NCBI GenBank assembly: GCA_000222875.2
Contig: AFRD01000050.1
Location: 1 to 64,000, forward strand
DNA from: Periglandula ipomoeae IasaF13
Taxonomy: Eukaryota > Ascomycota > Sordariomycetes > Hypocreales > Clavicipitaceae
Direction: 5' to 3'
Length of the DNA stretch: 64,000 bases
Part shown: positions 1 through 11,221 of the stretch, piece by piece
How the letters are laid out: every line of letters begins with the position of its first letter
How positions within the stretch are numbered: position 1 is the stretch's first letter
Made by a program: the position numbers and the translations under genes
Notes under the pieces: generated by a model
What the model was told of the DNA's origin: nothing
Seen by the model: only the letters and a program-made list of their open reading frames with translations
Databases searched by the model: none

Positions 1-905
1 CCTTGGGGCCGTCCGCCAATGACAGGCACCATCGCATGTATCGCATGGCTGGACCGTCGTGCACCGTTTCTGCCCCCGTCGCCAGTCTCTTCTGACTTTC
101 CTCGGGCTCTCCTCTGAGTCGCCGTCGTCTCTCGATTCTCTTGCTCTCCAGTCTCAAGTCTGTGCCGGCCGTTGATGGCTCCATGCAAAGTGGCTCTTCC
201 GTCCACTTTTGCACCGCGACCATCGCCCGTCCATCCAGCCAGTGACTTTGTGACCTGCCCCGTCATCTAGACGACTCTTCATCCAGATGCAAGCTGTCCA
301 GTTGCCGGCAAACCTGGATCATTAGTCGCGCACCGAGCCTCATTACTCGCTTCCGTGTCATCTCGCTGTGCGCTGCATCTGGCGACACAACAGATCTTGC
401 AGCATCATTCGCCAGTTGCTTCCTGACTGGTTCTTCATCGAGTCCTCTCTGCACGCCGCTGGCCCTTCTTACCTCTCACCTCTCACCTTGACCCTGCCTA
501 GTCATTTTGCCAGCATTTGTCCCCTCCCATATCCGTCTCACCACGTCGGCTGCTGTTCCATGAAGTGCCCCCCTACTCCGCGACATTGACGTATCTTCCC
601 CTGCTTTCATGTCTCAGAAGCGCACATAGCGTTGTCGCTGGCCTTCATTGCTTTGTTTGGCACAACCTGGACCCTTTCAAGCCGCCGAGGAGGCTATCCG
701 CAGCTGCTGCCGCCGCCGCCGCCGTTTGCTTCTCATCTTGTTCTCTGTCCAATTGAATGGCGTCGCCCGCATTCACAAATTCGTGTTCAGTATGCGCAGG
801 AACCCTTGTCTCGAGACAGCCGCCACCACAGATTAACCCCTAGAAAGCTCTCGCATCCCACCTTTCTCCCACTTCACTTCCTCTTCTTTTCTCTCTACTT
901 GAGCC
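1..905. other. 5' flank of the Ser-rich protein gene
   Basis: No coding region could be supported here. The sequence is pyrimidine-rich, most strongly in the last 40 bases before the ATG at 906. That is usual for transcription starts and 5' leaders of filamentous ascomycete genes. A short GCC/GCT-rich run lies near 700-725. Small open frames at 368-1015 overlap one another in different frames and have the biased composition expected of leader DNA, so they are not called. Confidence 0.5.
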
Positions 906-3900
906 ATGCTCAAGCCGAGTGCCGTCATTCCTGCGCTCACGATGACGGCACCGACTCTACCAGAGCACGGCCAGGGCACTTCAGCGGCAGGTCATCATTT
1001 GAATGGGCATTTTAAAAGGCACAAGGTTCTGCCTCGACCAAAGAACGACCGATCGGTGGACGTCGCTCGAACTTTGCCTTCCGTTTCTGACCTTGCCGTT
1101 GATACCGCGGTGCCTTCAGGCGTTTCTGGATCCCAAACTTCTAGCCCAAGGACGTTAAAACACCAACCGAGGAGGATAGGAACAGGTCCTGATTTACCTC
1201 TGACTCCTCCGAACTACTCCCGTGCCTCATCTGGCAGCCATTCTGCTCAGCCGCCCAGTCCGAGTCCGCCAGATGCCATTGTTCAGACACAAGCTTCCTC
1301 AAAACGGCCGCCAGCCACTCCTCCGGATCAACGTAGCCCCCTGACACCAGACGTTACACCTCCACAGCCAGCGAACCGTCCGCGCGCACTCCGACCCTTG
1401 GTCCTGGATCGTGGCTATTCTCGGGCTGTGACGGCAACAACAGACTCCAGAACCGAGTCTTTCAAGACAGCTCGAGAAGAGCCCTTCTCATCTGAAGATG
1501 AAGCTACCACACCAACTACAAGGACGGTCAGAGCTTCCTCAACTCCCTCGCAAACGACCGTCTTACAAGTCCCTGCGAGTGCCTCCAGTCGAGCTGTTCA
1601 GCCGCAAGCTTTGGACCTTGCGCTCGAGCGTCTTAAGATGAATCCTGACGAGGCGTACACTCCACGGATTCGAGGTGAGTTGGCCCAGTTCGATGGTGAA
1701 TGGGGGACGCCTCGGCGTGTGGAAAAGGAATGGGACGATAATCTACAAAGGGTTGTCTCGGTGGGCAGGCGCGAACCGAAATCTTCAGCACCACAAACTC
1801 CGCAATCGAAATCAGCCAAAGGCGATGTCCTGGAATATCAACTTGTAACTCCGACAAATGCGACCAAGACCGTGCGAAGCATGTCACTCAAGGAGGCTGC
1901 TAATGTGAAGCCATCCCCTAATTCATCACCGCAAACAACACCACAACGACGGCGCACGGGAACCGCGCCGCCGCGGTCAGAAACCTCTTCCAAGACTTCG
2001 GACCCGCGACGCTCATCCGGGCTATCTACTCACTTGACACCATCAACCGTGGTAGAAGCAATATTGGTTGACAAGTCCAGTCCCCTCCAAAGAAATAGGA
2101 CTCTGCGGCATGTGCGTAAACGTAGGGAGTTGAGGGAATCCAGCCCGCCTGGTCGGCAGAGCGCAGTTGATGATTCCGAGCCACCGGCAGCCAAGTCGCC
2201 AACGAGGTCAAACTTGCGCAACGAGCAATCGCGAAGACATGATAGCTACACCTCTACGACAAGTACCAATTCTGTGGCAAGCAGCAAAGCCAGGAGAGAT
2301 GTGTGGAAGACTGGCGGCATCCCAGTAGTAGTCATACCAGACCGACAATCGTCTCAGAAATCAAGGTCACGAGAACCTTCCCTGCGGTCCTCGTCGAGTC
2401 GGCGCTCAAGGAGGACGAGAAGCATTGGTTCTTCCCCCTTGGACCGATCTCCTTCCTTCAGCGATGACCTATCTTTTGACCGTCAGTCGCGGTGGGATCG
2501 CTCAACATCTATTTCTGATGGTTCGGATCAGAGAACCATGGATTTTCCTCCTACCATTCCCGCTCGCTCATCATCTTTGTCTGCACCGACGAGTCGAACA
2601 ACATCCCGGACTGGATCTCTCACGGCGGAGAGTATGAAGGCGTTGAACGATTTCCATCTTCAAAACGGAAAGCCAGTCGCGCCAAAGGCAACCCTCGCAG
2701 CCGCTGGAACGACAAAAACGGCAGCACTCGAGCAAGCAGTCCAGCCGGCTACACAGACAAAACCTGCGGTAGTAGTCGCTCAACTTCCAGCGTCTCCAAT
2801 CATTTCAGTCCAGTCCCCACAGACTCCTCGATCCGAAAGGGATCACGGACATGACCCCTTCAGTACAGATTATCACGATTCAGCTTCTGCAAGGAAATAC
2901 TCCTCCCGCACGACTCCCTTTTCCGTGATGTCTATGAAGACGAATTGGACGGCGCCAGAAGTATCCGAAGCTCAGGCTGTCCACATGTACCCGCATCAGA
3001 ACTCGTCAGTGGTAAGGATCAATCACTCTGCGAAACCGCAAGATACAACCGATGCAGATGGGGAGCACCTTGCACAGGCGGAGTCGAATAAACCGCCCAA
3101 GATCACTGCAACTAGTCCGGAGGGAGGTGTAGTGACGCCAGAGCAACGACAGTCATTAGAAGAGGTTGACTCTCCGCTACGAAATCCTCGCTCACCCCCG
3201 GCTCCGCCAGCAAATCCACCAGCAATCAACTTTATCCCTGCCACCCCATCTGGCCTTACTCCCGCCGAGGAAAGATTAGTCCAGTTAGGGAATTTTTATG
3301 AAGTTGCAGCTGAAAAGCCAGGCCGCAGGCCCTCTCTTGTCAGACGAGCCTTGAGCGGCCGGAGACATTCCATCAGCTATCCGCCGTCAACATCAAAACC
3401 GCCTGGCTTTTTGACAAGGACATTCTCTCTAATCGCGGAATGATCGCAGATCCATGGATGCAGAGAAGAACAAGTCCTTCAACCCTGACATGGACCGTGC
3501 GTACGGTGACAAGGAGGAGAAACCTGCTAAAGAGGATAAGTTGCATCCTCACTGGCGACCGCAGTGGGATACTGACATTGACAACGGTGACTGTGACTGT
3601 TCGAGCTGCCGGCGCGGCTTTGAGCGGGAGGAGGAAATCTACCGATACCCATTGGTAGATAACAGACCACGGCCACTGAAGAGGAGTCTCAGCGCAAATG
3701 TGAAGAATACTTTTGCCATCCTGCCCACGCGGCAAGAGTATCACATGGAGGATATCTACGGCCCCGAACGGCGCACAATTCGACGGACTCCTAGTGGAAA
3801 TCTGAAGGTTATGCGACGACGTTCGAGCGACCACTCGCTGAGACAGCAACGTGTGCGGCCCCACGACGAGCAACGACCAGTGTCAGAAGGCAACTCTCAG

Positions 3901-4155
3901 AAAGGATTCTGGCGCGGGCACAGCCTGCGAAGACGTCGCAGCACCGAGAGACTTCGACGATCTTCGTCTCTCAGCGGCCGCTTCGAAAGGATACCCAGCC
4001 TGACGAGAAAGTGGAGTGAAAAGCGAAGGGAAAAGAGAACACAGGAGCTGCGGCAGATGATCAGCGGACCAAGGGAAGTCCGTGATGGAGTTGGTGACGT
4101 GATTCGAATGAGCACAATCAAAAACCAACAAAACGGTCATTCATACCAAATTTAG
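906..4155 (+). CDS. Ser/Pro-rich low-complexity protein, about 1061 aa, one inferred intron
   Basis: The first open frame (906-3443) is Ser/Pro/Thr/Arg-rich with many SP and TP dipeptides, as in phosphorylated disordered proteins. A second frame (3454-4155) is basic and Ser/Arg-rich with a CDCSSC motif. The two open frames are separated by only about 10 bases and lie in different frames. An intron at 3386-3449 (64 nt, donor GTCAAC, branch CTAAT near 3429, acceptor CGCAG) joins them in frame, replacing the last 19 codons of the first frame. Coding length is then 3186 nt. The ATG at 906 follows a pyrimidine-rich leader; ATG 942 is a possible alternative. I recognise no catalytic domain. The protein looks like a fungus-specific intrinsically disordered protein; function unknown. 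The donor is weak, so a frameshift instead of an intron is not excluded. Confidence 0.7.
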
Positions 4156-4870
4156 ACGACAAACGAACATGGACATAGGAGGGAATAATCGAAGGGATCG
4201 TGCAATTTAAGCGGCGGAGTGCCGCGACAGCTGATGATGACGATAACATGCACACAATGGGTGTGGGCAAAAGTTTACGATGGCCATGATCAGACGGGTT
4301 TATGACTACAGCGACGTTTACGACAAAATATGACTATATCCAGTTGATGTACTGGGGGGTTTTGCTATTTTATGGGTACATGATTTACTGCTTTTCGGCG
4401 CTCGAGACAATATTGCGAACGGGAGGATTGCACTTGATGACGAATCGATTGGTTCAGTCCGTTTTGTGTTTAGTGTTTAGGGAGCAGTTGCTCGCACGGG
4501 CAGAGACTGGTGGATTCAAGACAAGACGGAGGCGGAGGTCGGCGAGCATTTTGTACCATAGATATGACGGCCGGTGTGACTTTATGACTGCCACGAGCGG
4601 GCGAAGCTTGTAAGCCTGCGTGCAAATGAAAAAGTTTTTTTGTTTTCAAATGTGTCTAGTTATCACTTTAGATTTGTCTCCGAGTCCTAAAGTGTCTAAA
4701 GAGAACAGAATATGCTGTCTCCTCGAGGAGTGTCCTCCACTATGCCATAGCTGATTTTCCTACCCCAACCGTAACGCCAGTAAACGTACAATGCATGTCG
4801 TGAAAGAATTAGTAGTCAACCCTGAAGAAACCCAATTTATATCCTCATCCGCTTCATCCACCACATATCT
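4156..4870. other. Convergent 3' region
   Basis: This lies between the 3' end of the Ser-rich gene and the 3' end of the U1-C gene. An open frame of 103 codons at 4302-4613 has no protein-like composition and is rejected. A T-rich run at 4632-4646 may belong to 3'-end formation. Nothing else is supported. Confidence 0.4.
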
Positions 4871-5689
4871 TCACCGTCTATCCCGTCCCGGAGCCCCAGG
4901 AGCACCCGCCCCCGGCGCAGGAAAGCCTGGAGGACCAGCTCCGGGAAAACCTTGCCCTGGTGGCGGCATGCCAGGCATTCCAGGGAATCCTGGAGGCGCT
5001 CCGGGCGCTCCGGGAGGAGGGAAAGGCAGACCGCCTGGAGGCGGAGGAAACGGTAGACCGCCGGGAGGAACAGGTAGGCCATTAGGGCCAGGAGGGAAAG
5101 GAGGCATGCCGGGAACACCGCGACCACCGCCTGGAGGAGGAGGCATTCCGGGGAATTGGTCTGGAGGAGCACCAGGCATGCCTGGGAACGGAGGAGGGCC
5201 GCCTACAGAAGATTAGTCAAGACTATAACCAGAAGACACAAAAGGTCTTACCGGGGAAGGGGAATGGCGGGGGAAACGCATTGCCAGGCTGATTCTGTGG
5301 CAGCATGGGGTTGGCGTGCGCTTGACCCTCGGCCGCGTATGACGAAATGATGGAATCGATGACAGATTGGGCCTTTTCGTGACCGATTTCTAAAAGACCA
5401 CATGTTAGATTCCGACGACATTTCGTATCGAGTGGGGAGGCTCGGGACTGGATCTTACGTTGGTAATAGTCGACGACGTTTCGCAAGTGATTCTTTCCGC
5501 TGTTATGCGCCTTGCGCACGCTCATCGAGTCGTGCGTGAGATAGACATCGCAGTAGTCGCCTGGGGAGGGTTAGTTGATGGGGATTCAGAGGTTGATGTG
5601 GCGATGTAGCTTACAGAAGACTAGTATTGTTAGCATGGCATATTTCAAATATGGAATTGGAGAAGAGAGCATAACTTACACTTCGGCAT
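4871..5689 (-). CDS. YHC1: U1 small nuclear ribonucleoprotein C (U1-C/Yhc1)
   Basis: U1-C is part of the U1 snRNP and stabilises its pairing with the 5' splice site. Five exons are read on the minus strand: 5689-5680, 5620-5615, 5560-5459, 5389-5252 and 5202-4871, totalling 588 nt (195 aa). The product starts MPKFFCDYCDVYLTHDS, with the U1-C C2H2 zinc finger (CDYC, then the His pair in KAHNSGKNH). It continues through VVDYYQQIGHEKAQS, the family signature, and ends in a Pro/Gly/Met-rich tail. Introns are 59, 54, 69 and 47 nt with GTAAGN donors, and at least the first and third carry CTAAC branch sites. Exon 2 is only six bases, completing Phe-Phe before the first zinc-finger Cys. Its start lies 364 bp from that of the divergent Erv25 gene, so the two may share a promoter region. 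Confidence 0.93.
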
Positions 5690-6053
5690 CTTGAACGACG
5701 CAGATTCTCTCGCAGGAAATACAAAAAATGGCACTCAAATCGCTAATCTTGCGATCGCACGCCTCGAATCGCGAAAGTCAAAGCTACGAGGCTGCAGCCA
5801 GCCCCACACGTGACTTGGAGCTTCCAGACACAAGTCTGCCCACGCACCAAGGGGAGCCACTTCCTGGTGTATTCCGCTGATTGGACAGCCCAAACCCGCC
5901 CCCCTGTCCCCTTTACAAGCCCATTCAAACGCGACACCTTGCAACAAAAGTCAAGCTTGTGAGGCGATACAACGGGAACCTCCTTTCCAACCTCTCCCGC
6001 CTCAATTTCTACTCTTCTGCATCTCGACAATCCAGAAGAAACCCCGCACAACC
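5690..6053. promoter_or_regulatory. Divergent intergenic region between U1-C and Erv25
   Basis: A 364-bp spacer separates the two start codons, so promoters in both directions must lie here. A pyrimidine-rich leader (about 5980-6040) precedes the Erv25 ATG. No specific binding site can be assigned with confidence. Confidence 0.5.
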
Positions 6054-6847
6054 ATGGCGACACATCGCTCGACGCTGGCATGGCTCAGCAGTCTGCTGCT
6101 CCTCATTAGGGCCGCCAACGCCCTCAAGTTCGACCTGGTTGCGCACAGCGGCAGCGAGAGCCACAAGAAGGAGAGGTGTATCCGCAACTTTGTCGGGCAG
6201 GAGACGCTTGTTGTGGTTACCGCTACGGTGGATGGTTTCAAGGACGATGGAATGGTTGTGAACATGCATGTATGTTGCAACTGTCGATCAATTATTGGGC
6301 GATCATGATCTTTCTAATATTGGGGGATATAGGTCCGTGATGCACTGGGCAACGAGTACGGCCGACCGAGGGATATCGTGGGCGAGTCGAGAGTTACGTT
6401 CCAGAGCCACACGGATGCTGCTTTTGACGTTTGCTTTGAGAATTTGTTCTCAGGATGTACGCTTCGACCATAAAGGACCAGTTCACCTACCTGTGCCTTT
6501 TTTTGCTAACATGCCTATCTGCAGCCCGTCGACCTAACCCTGCCTCACGCCACATCGAGCTCGATATCGACATCGGCGCCGACGCCAAGGACTGGAGCGC
6601 CATCCAGGCCACCGAGAAGCTCAAGCCCGTCGAGGCCGAGCTGCGCCGCATCGAGGAGCTGAGCGAGGAGATTGTCCACGAGATGGAGTATCTGCGTCTG
6701 CGAGAACAGAAGCTGCGTGATACCAACGAGAGCACCAACAACCGCGTCAAGTGGTTCGGTGTCATGACGACGTGGATCCTGATTGGTCTTTGGGCATGGC
6801 AGATTATGTATCTGCGCGCGTACTTCCGCTCTAAGCATTTGATTTAG
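6054..6847 (+). CDS. ERV25: p24-family cargo receptor Erv25
   Basis: Erv25 is a p24/GOLD-domain protein of COPII and COPI vesicles that cycles between ER and Golgi. Exons are 6054-6269, 6333-6456 and 6525-6847 (663 nt, 220 aa), with introns of 63 and 68 nt. The product has an N-terminal signal peptide (about residues 1-23) and then a GOLD domain starting LKFDLVAHSG with the usual Cys pair (ERCIRNF and FDVCFENLF). A coiled-coil follows (KLKPVEAELRRIEEL to LREQKLRDTNESTNNRVK). There is one transmembrane helix (WFGVMTTWILIGLWAWQIMYL) and a short cytosolic tail ending FRSKHLI. Length and tail match Erv25 better than other p24 subfamilies. Confidence 0.92.
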
Positions 6848-7605
6848 GCGGCAAGCGGAAGATTTTATATTGTGTCAAACATGGTGCCTCGTCGGCAAAC
6901 TCAGCTGTGGTGGATTAATTTACTATAGAGCGAGTTTGGCAACCGAGGCCGAAAATTAAAAAGGTCATGGGCGGCCAGAGTGCAAGCGTCTGAAAGATGG
7001 TTCTTTTTCACTTTTCTCGCACTGGAGCTTCGTGGGTTTCTTAGGTATGGCGGCCAGGCATTGATTTCAAAGGCGATGCGCTGGACTGCAATCTACCCGC
7101 ATGCTGGCGTTTGTACATAATGATGGACGAATGGGGATAATACAAAAGATGAGGCATCTTGGTGCATGGGACTGTACGGTAGACGGGTATAATTGACGAG
7201 TACAAGCTTCAATGCTTTGAACGTGATTTTCATTGCCGTCTACGTGCCTTCCTTAGACAGCACACTCAATGATGGCATTGTAATACTAATATTCCACCAA
7301 ATCGAGTCGAAATGCATCAACTCAATGCATCAATGTAGTCGATTGGCAATGTGAATGTCTACCTCACGTCTCGTCCCCACGACCCCTGGTTCTCCGTCCT
7401 CCATGACCACGCTAAACCCGGCCCACCCGGTCTCTCGCCTCGGCAAGCCAGCCTATGACCCTTCCTCCATTTCGGCTTCTTCAGCATCCACCTTTTGGCG
7501 CATCGCCACCTCGACGTCCGCATTTCAACAACATTAGTGCACCACTCAATTTACATTGAATTCACACTTGATTCGAAAATTGCAGACATCTCAGCACAAA
7601 CAACC
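6848..7605. other. Intergenic region Erv25-Sdh5
   Basis: This holds the 3' region of Erv25 and the promoter of the Sdh5 gene. No open frame here has protein-like composition, and the weak frame at 7355-7537 is rejected. Confidence 0.4.
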
Positions 7606-8390
7606 ATGGCCTTCGCCCTGCGACCTGCGACCGCAGCCCGGCGCCTCATCTCCCTCCGCCCTCTCGCCATCCGCACGTACGCCTCTGCCTCTACCTCTGG
7701 CGAGCTGGGCGTCGGCGAGCTGCAGGGCATCAAGTTCCGCGTTGCGCCGCTCCGTCGAACTGGTGAAAACGACGACACAAAGCGCGCCCGTCTCCTCTGT
7801 ATGTTTTTGGTCCTCGCTTCGCTCGCAAGGAAGCTTTAGTGTTCGCTACGTTGGCAGCGGAAACTTGAGTCCTCGCTTTTGGTCCTCGCTTTCGCTCTCA
7901 AGAGAAGCTTTGGCCCTCGCTCCGCTCGCAAGAGAAGCCGGTGCAAATCAAAGCTAGTATAAGAAGCTAATCAATCACAGATCAATCACGCAAAAGAGGA
8001 ACCCTAGAAAGCGACCTCCTCCTCTCAACCTTCGCAAAAGCCCACCTCCCCACCATGTCCACAGATCTCCTAACGCAATACGACCTCCTGCTCGACGAAA
8101 ACGACTGGGACATCTACTACTGGGCCACGCAGCGCGAGCCCTCCGACGGCTTCACCTCCACCAATCCCTCCGTGCAGGGCCAAGAGGCGGACGATGCGTT
8201 CGTGAGGGCCGAGCCGCCCAAGGGCGAGTGGGCGCAGACGGTAGGCAACTTCAAGCCCGCGTATCGGGCTGTGTCCGAGCGGTGGAGGGGCAGCGAGATT
8301 CTGGAGATGCTGAGGGTGCATGTTCGGAGCAAGAGCGTGGAAGGGGAGGGGGAGGGGATGGCGTTTATGCCGGCTTTGGAGGATAGGTGA
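7606..8390 (+). CDS. SDH5: Succinate dehydrogenase assembly factor 2 (Sdh5/SDHAF2)
   Basis: Sdh5 promotes covalent FAD attachment to the succinate dehydrogenase flavoprotein in the mitochondrial matrix. Exons are 7606-7798 and 7981-8390 (603 nt, 200 aa). The N-terminus (about 1-29) is Arg/Ala/Ser-rich without acidic residues, as in a mitochondrial presequence. The family signature YQSRKRGTLESDLLLSTFA runs from residue 65 and the DENDWDIYYW motif from residue 103, both hallmarks of the SDHAF2 fold. The single intron (182 nt) is long for this window and carries degenerate repeats (separate entry). The C-terminal part (KPAYRAVSERWRGSEILEML) looks like a lineage-specific extension. Confidence 0.93.
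7806..7943 (+). repeat. Three degenerate direct repeats inside the Sdh5 intron
   Basis: Three copies of a 25-35 nt unit with core CCTCGCT(T/C)CGCTC and tail CAAG(A)GAAGC occur at about 7806-7840, 7873-7911 and 7910-7941, inside the intron 7799-7980. They lie in the same orientation and differ by a few substitutions and single-base indels. Without them the intron would be near the usual 60-80 nt. Confidence 0.6.
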
Positions 8391-9564
8391 ATTCGGTGAT
8401 GGTAATTTGGTTGTATTATAGGATTGGCTTTTATGCTGGACAAAATTGGGCGGGCTGTATTCTTTCAGGATCATAGGTCATGGATCATGGGATATTATAA
8501 AGAGGGCTATAGACTGTAGAGCGATGCTTCCTTTGGGGAATATGTGAGAATCGTTTTCACACTGATTGGAATGATGTGATGCATATGCGAAGGAAACTGG
8601 AATGAATATGGACTGTCTCGTGGTGATTGACGTCTATGGTGGTAAGTCCAGCCAGAACAATCAGCTCAGGACTGAGCGTTTCGATAGGAAGTTGCAAGTA
8701 CGTGGTGATAAGACATGCATTTACCTAAAGCTCGATTCTATGAAATCATGATCCATCTCTAAGCATAATGAGAAGCGAAGCACGTGAACTGATATCTAGA
8801 GTATATAAACTGAACATGTCTGTTTTCGAAGTGAGCTACCGATTGTAGACTGGCCGCGTTGTAGCACAATGTTCAATATATACTAGTTATATCACCAAAC
8901 GCGGCACTTTTAGTATCCGGAGGTTCGATCACTCGAGCCCAATACAGTCGCCTAACAGAGGAATTGTCCCAAGAAGTCGGCATCGTTCAATTGCAATTAT
9001 TGGCAACACTTAGCATGCGGTACTTACACAACATCATTTACAAGAATGCTTTTCGTTCATCATCAGATGAAACATGTACATCGGTATTCCCAGCTAAAGG
9101 CTTCTCATTCGTGTTAAGGCGTGACGTCTCTAAGTTTGAGGCAGGATATGCATCATTAAAAGACAAAACACAAAGCCCCAAACTCCACGTCGAGACACAA
9201 AAACCAGAGTGAAAGAATCCAATACATTTCAGAACAGCATCAAACGGGAGAAATTAAGTCACACATTATGATATTAACATGATACTTGCCCCAGCACAAC
9301 TCGTTCATATGTTACAAAGTTCGACCAACAAACTTGTCACAAATAAATACCATCAACACTGCCAACATCAGAGTGAACAATCTCACAAATTCACAACTCA
9401 CATATATCAAATCATGACTCAAAGCTCAGAACCAGCATCCCCAATCACCAATAAAGTCATCATAATCAAAACACGCTAGGTATCTACAAATCATCACTCA
9501 TAACACCCGTAACCTACAGCGATCCCTCATCCTCAACGAAAGCCTCAAGCTCCCCTGAGCTCGC
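8391..9564. other. Convergent intergenic region Sdh5/Dsn1
   Basis: AT-richer sequence lies between two gene 3' ends. Open frames at 8964-9212 and 9279-9479 have no recognisable motif and no partner exon. A GGTTCGATC string at 8924 resembles a tRNA B box, but no A box or cloverleaf can be drawn. Confidence 0.4.
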
Positions 9565-11221
9565 TCACGACTCCCGCGGCAAAATCCCACTCAACCCCCT
9601 CAAAACATCCATAACACCCAACTCCCTCGTCCCCACGCCCTCTCGTTCCCTCCTCTTCCTCTCCTTCAACCTCCTCGCCGCCAGCGCCAGCACAACATCA
9701 GCCTGTCTCCCCGCCCCCACCACGCGCTGCTCCAGCTTGTGCACATTATCCGCCAACTGGTCCACCTCGAACTCCAGACCCGATTGTACTGAGCGTATTC
9801 GTTCTTGCGTCTGAGAGTGAATTGTTGAGAAGGGCACGAGACCATCTAGGTATGTTCGGATCTTGCCTTCTTCGGGCTCGAGGAGAGAGAAATCGGGGAG
9901 TTCGACTTGAAGAGGTGTTTCTGACTCGGATAGTTGCGGGTCGTAGATGGGGGGGATGTCGGGTTGGGGGGAGGATATTGCTTGCCAGGCTTGTTTTTCT
10001 TGTTGTAACCTTTTTTCTGTTCGTTAGTGGATTTTGTCAAGAATGATGGTGGCAGAGGGCGAGGAAGTACCTTTGGATCTTGGCTTCCAGAGAGGCTAGT
10101 TTCTCATCGAGTTCAATGTTTCGTGGATTCGGTTGCAGAATGGCCGTGCTGGAGGGCTCGTCGTCGCGGCCGAACCAATTTGATAAATCGGACCGTTGGG
10201 CAAAGTCTTTCAATATTTGGTCCTGGATAGCCCGCACTGTTCGCATGGATTAGTATGATTTCCAAAAGGACAATCGGATCCAAACGTACCACCGAGAATG
10301 GCTTCTGAGTTGGCCGTCCCGTGAGGCGGCTTCTGAAGCGCCCGCTCACCACACCACATCAGCAACTGCTTCATCCTCCTCGGCTCTGGCAAGTCCCCCG
10401 CGATGTGCTTGTAGAATTCCTTAGAGTCAACCTCGCGATGCGGTATCGCCGTCTGCCCGTTGTCTATCAGCGAACTGGCCCTACGACCACGCGATCCCAA
10501 ACTACTCCGTCGATTTGATTTCCCGCCCTTCTTCCGCATCTCCTTGTTTCGATTGATTACTGGCGTATCGTTCATCGGAAGCGCTATCTTTGACGATTCC
10601 GTCGGTCGCCGCGGCGTCGGTGAGGGCTCCCATCGCCTTATGGGTTTTGAAGCCTTGCTCTTGGTCTCGCCCACCCCCGCCTTCGATGCGCCATTCGGTT
10701 GTGGTTCTTCCCCGTCACCATTCCCCTCTGATGAAACTGCCCGCGTGCTGTTCCTAGTAGATCTCCTGCTCGTCTGTGGTGCCTCCTCAGTTGGTATGTC
10801 ATCGCTTCCTTTCAGTCGCGCGGATTTTCGTTGTCCTGTTTTTGAAGACGATGATATTGATGGGCCGGCGGGTGTCGTCGCTACGAGGCTGGGTTCCGCC
10901 TCAGCAGTCTCTGGGATGATCGATCTTGATGATATTATGGTTGCCGTCGTAGCTGTTCGAGTCCTCGCCGCCGCTGGCTCTGGCTCCTCTGTCCGCGGTT
11001 TCTTCGATTTTCGAACAAACTGGAAATCATCGTCGCGTTCAAAGTCGGTCGCGGCTGTAACAAATCCAGTCAGCATATCTCCCACCTTTTCTCTTTGCTG
11101 CCGCATGCATTTCATCTGCATCAAACCTACCGGCCGGACGGCGCTTGCTTTTTCGGCGCTCTTGCTGAGTGCTCATGCTAAGATGTTCTAGCGCCTGTTG
11201 AGTCGCCACGAGAGTCGTCAT
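9565..11221 (-). CDS. mis13: Kinetochore protein Mis13/Dsn1 (Mis12 complex)
   Basis: Mis13/Dsn1 is a subunit of the Mis12 (MIND) complex that links inner centromere chromatin to Ndc80. Exons on the minus strand are 11221-11131, 11054-10290, 10236-10071 and 10009-9565 (1467 nt, 488 aa), with introns of 76, 53 and 61 nt. The N-terminal half is basic and disordered. The conserved Mis13 block starts near residue 212 (RRSSLGSRGRRASSL, TAIPHREVD, FYKHI, LPEPRRMKQLLMWCGERAL). The Arg/Ser start of that block resembles the Aurora-B-regulated motif of Dsn1. Coiled-coil stretches follow (LDEKLASLEAKIQRLQQEKQ). The third intron must use an AAG acceptor rather than the nearer CAG to keep the frame. Confidence 0.88.

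Noticed and set aside
3454..4155. Second independent gene starting at 3454
   Set aside because: It begins 10 bases after the upstream stop with no room for a promoter; a 64-nt intron joins it to the preceding frame in phase.
8918..8945. GGTTCGATC string resembling a tRNA B box
   Set aside because: No A box at the right distance and no acceptor or T-arm pairing could be drawn.
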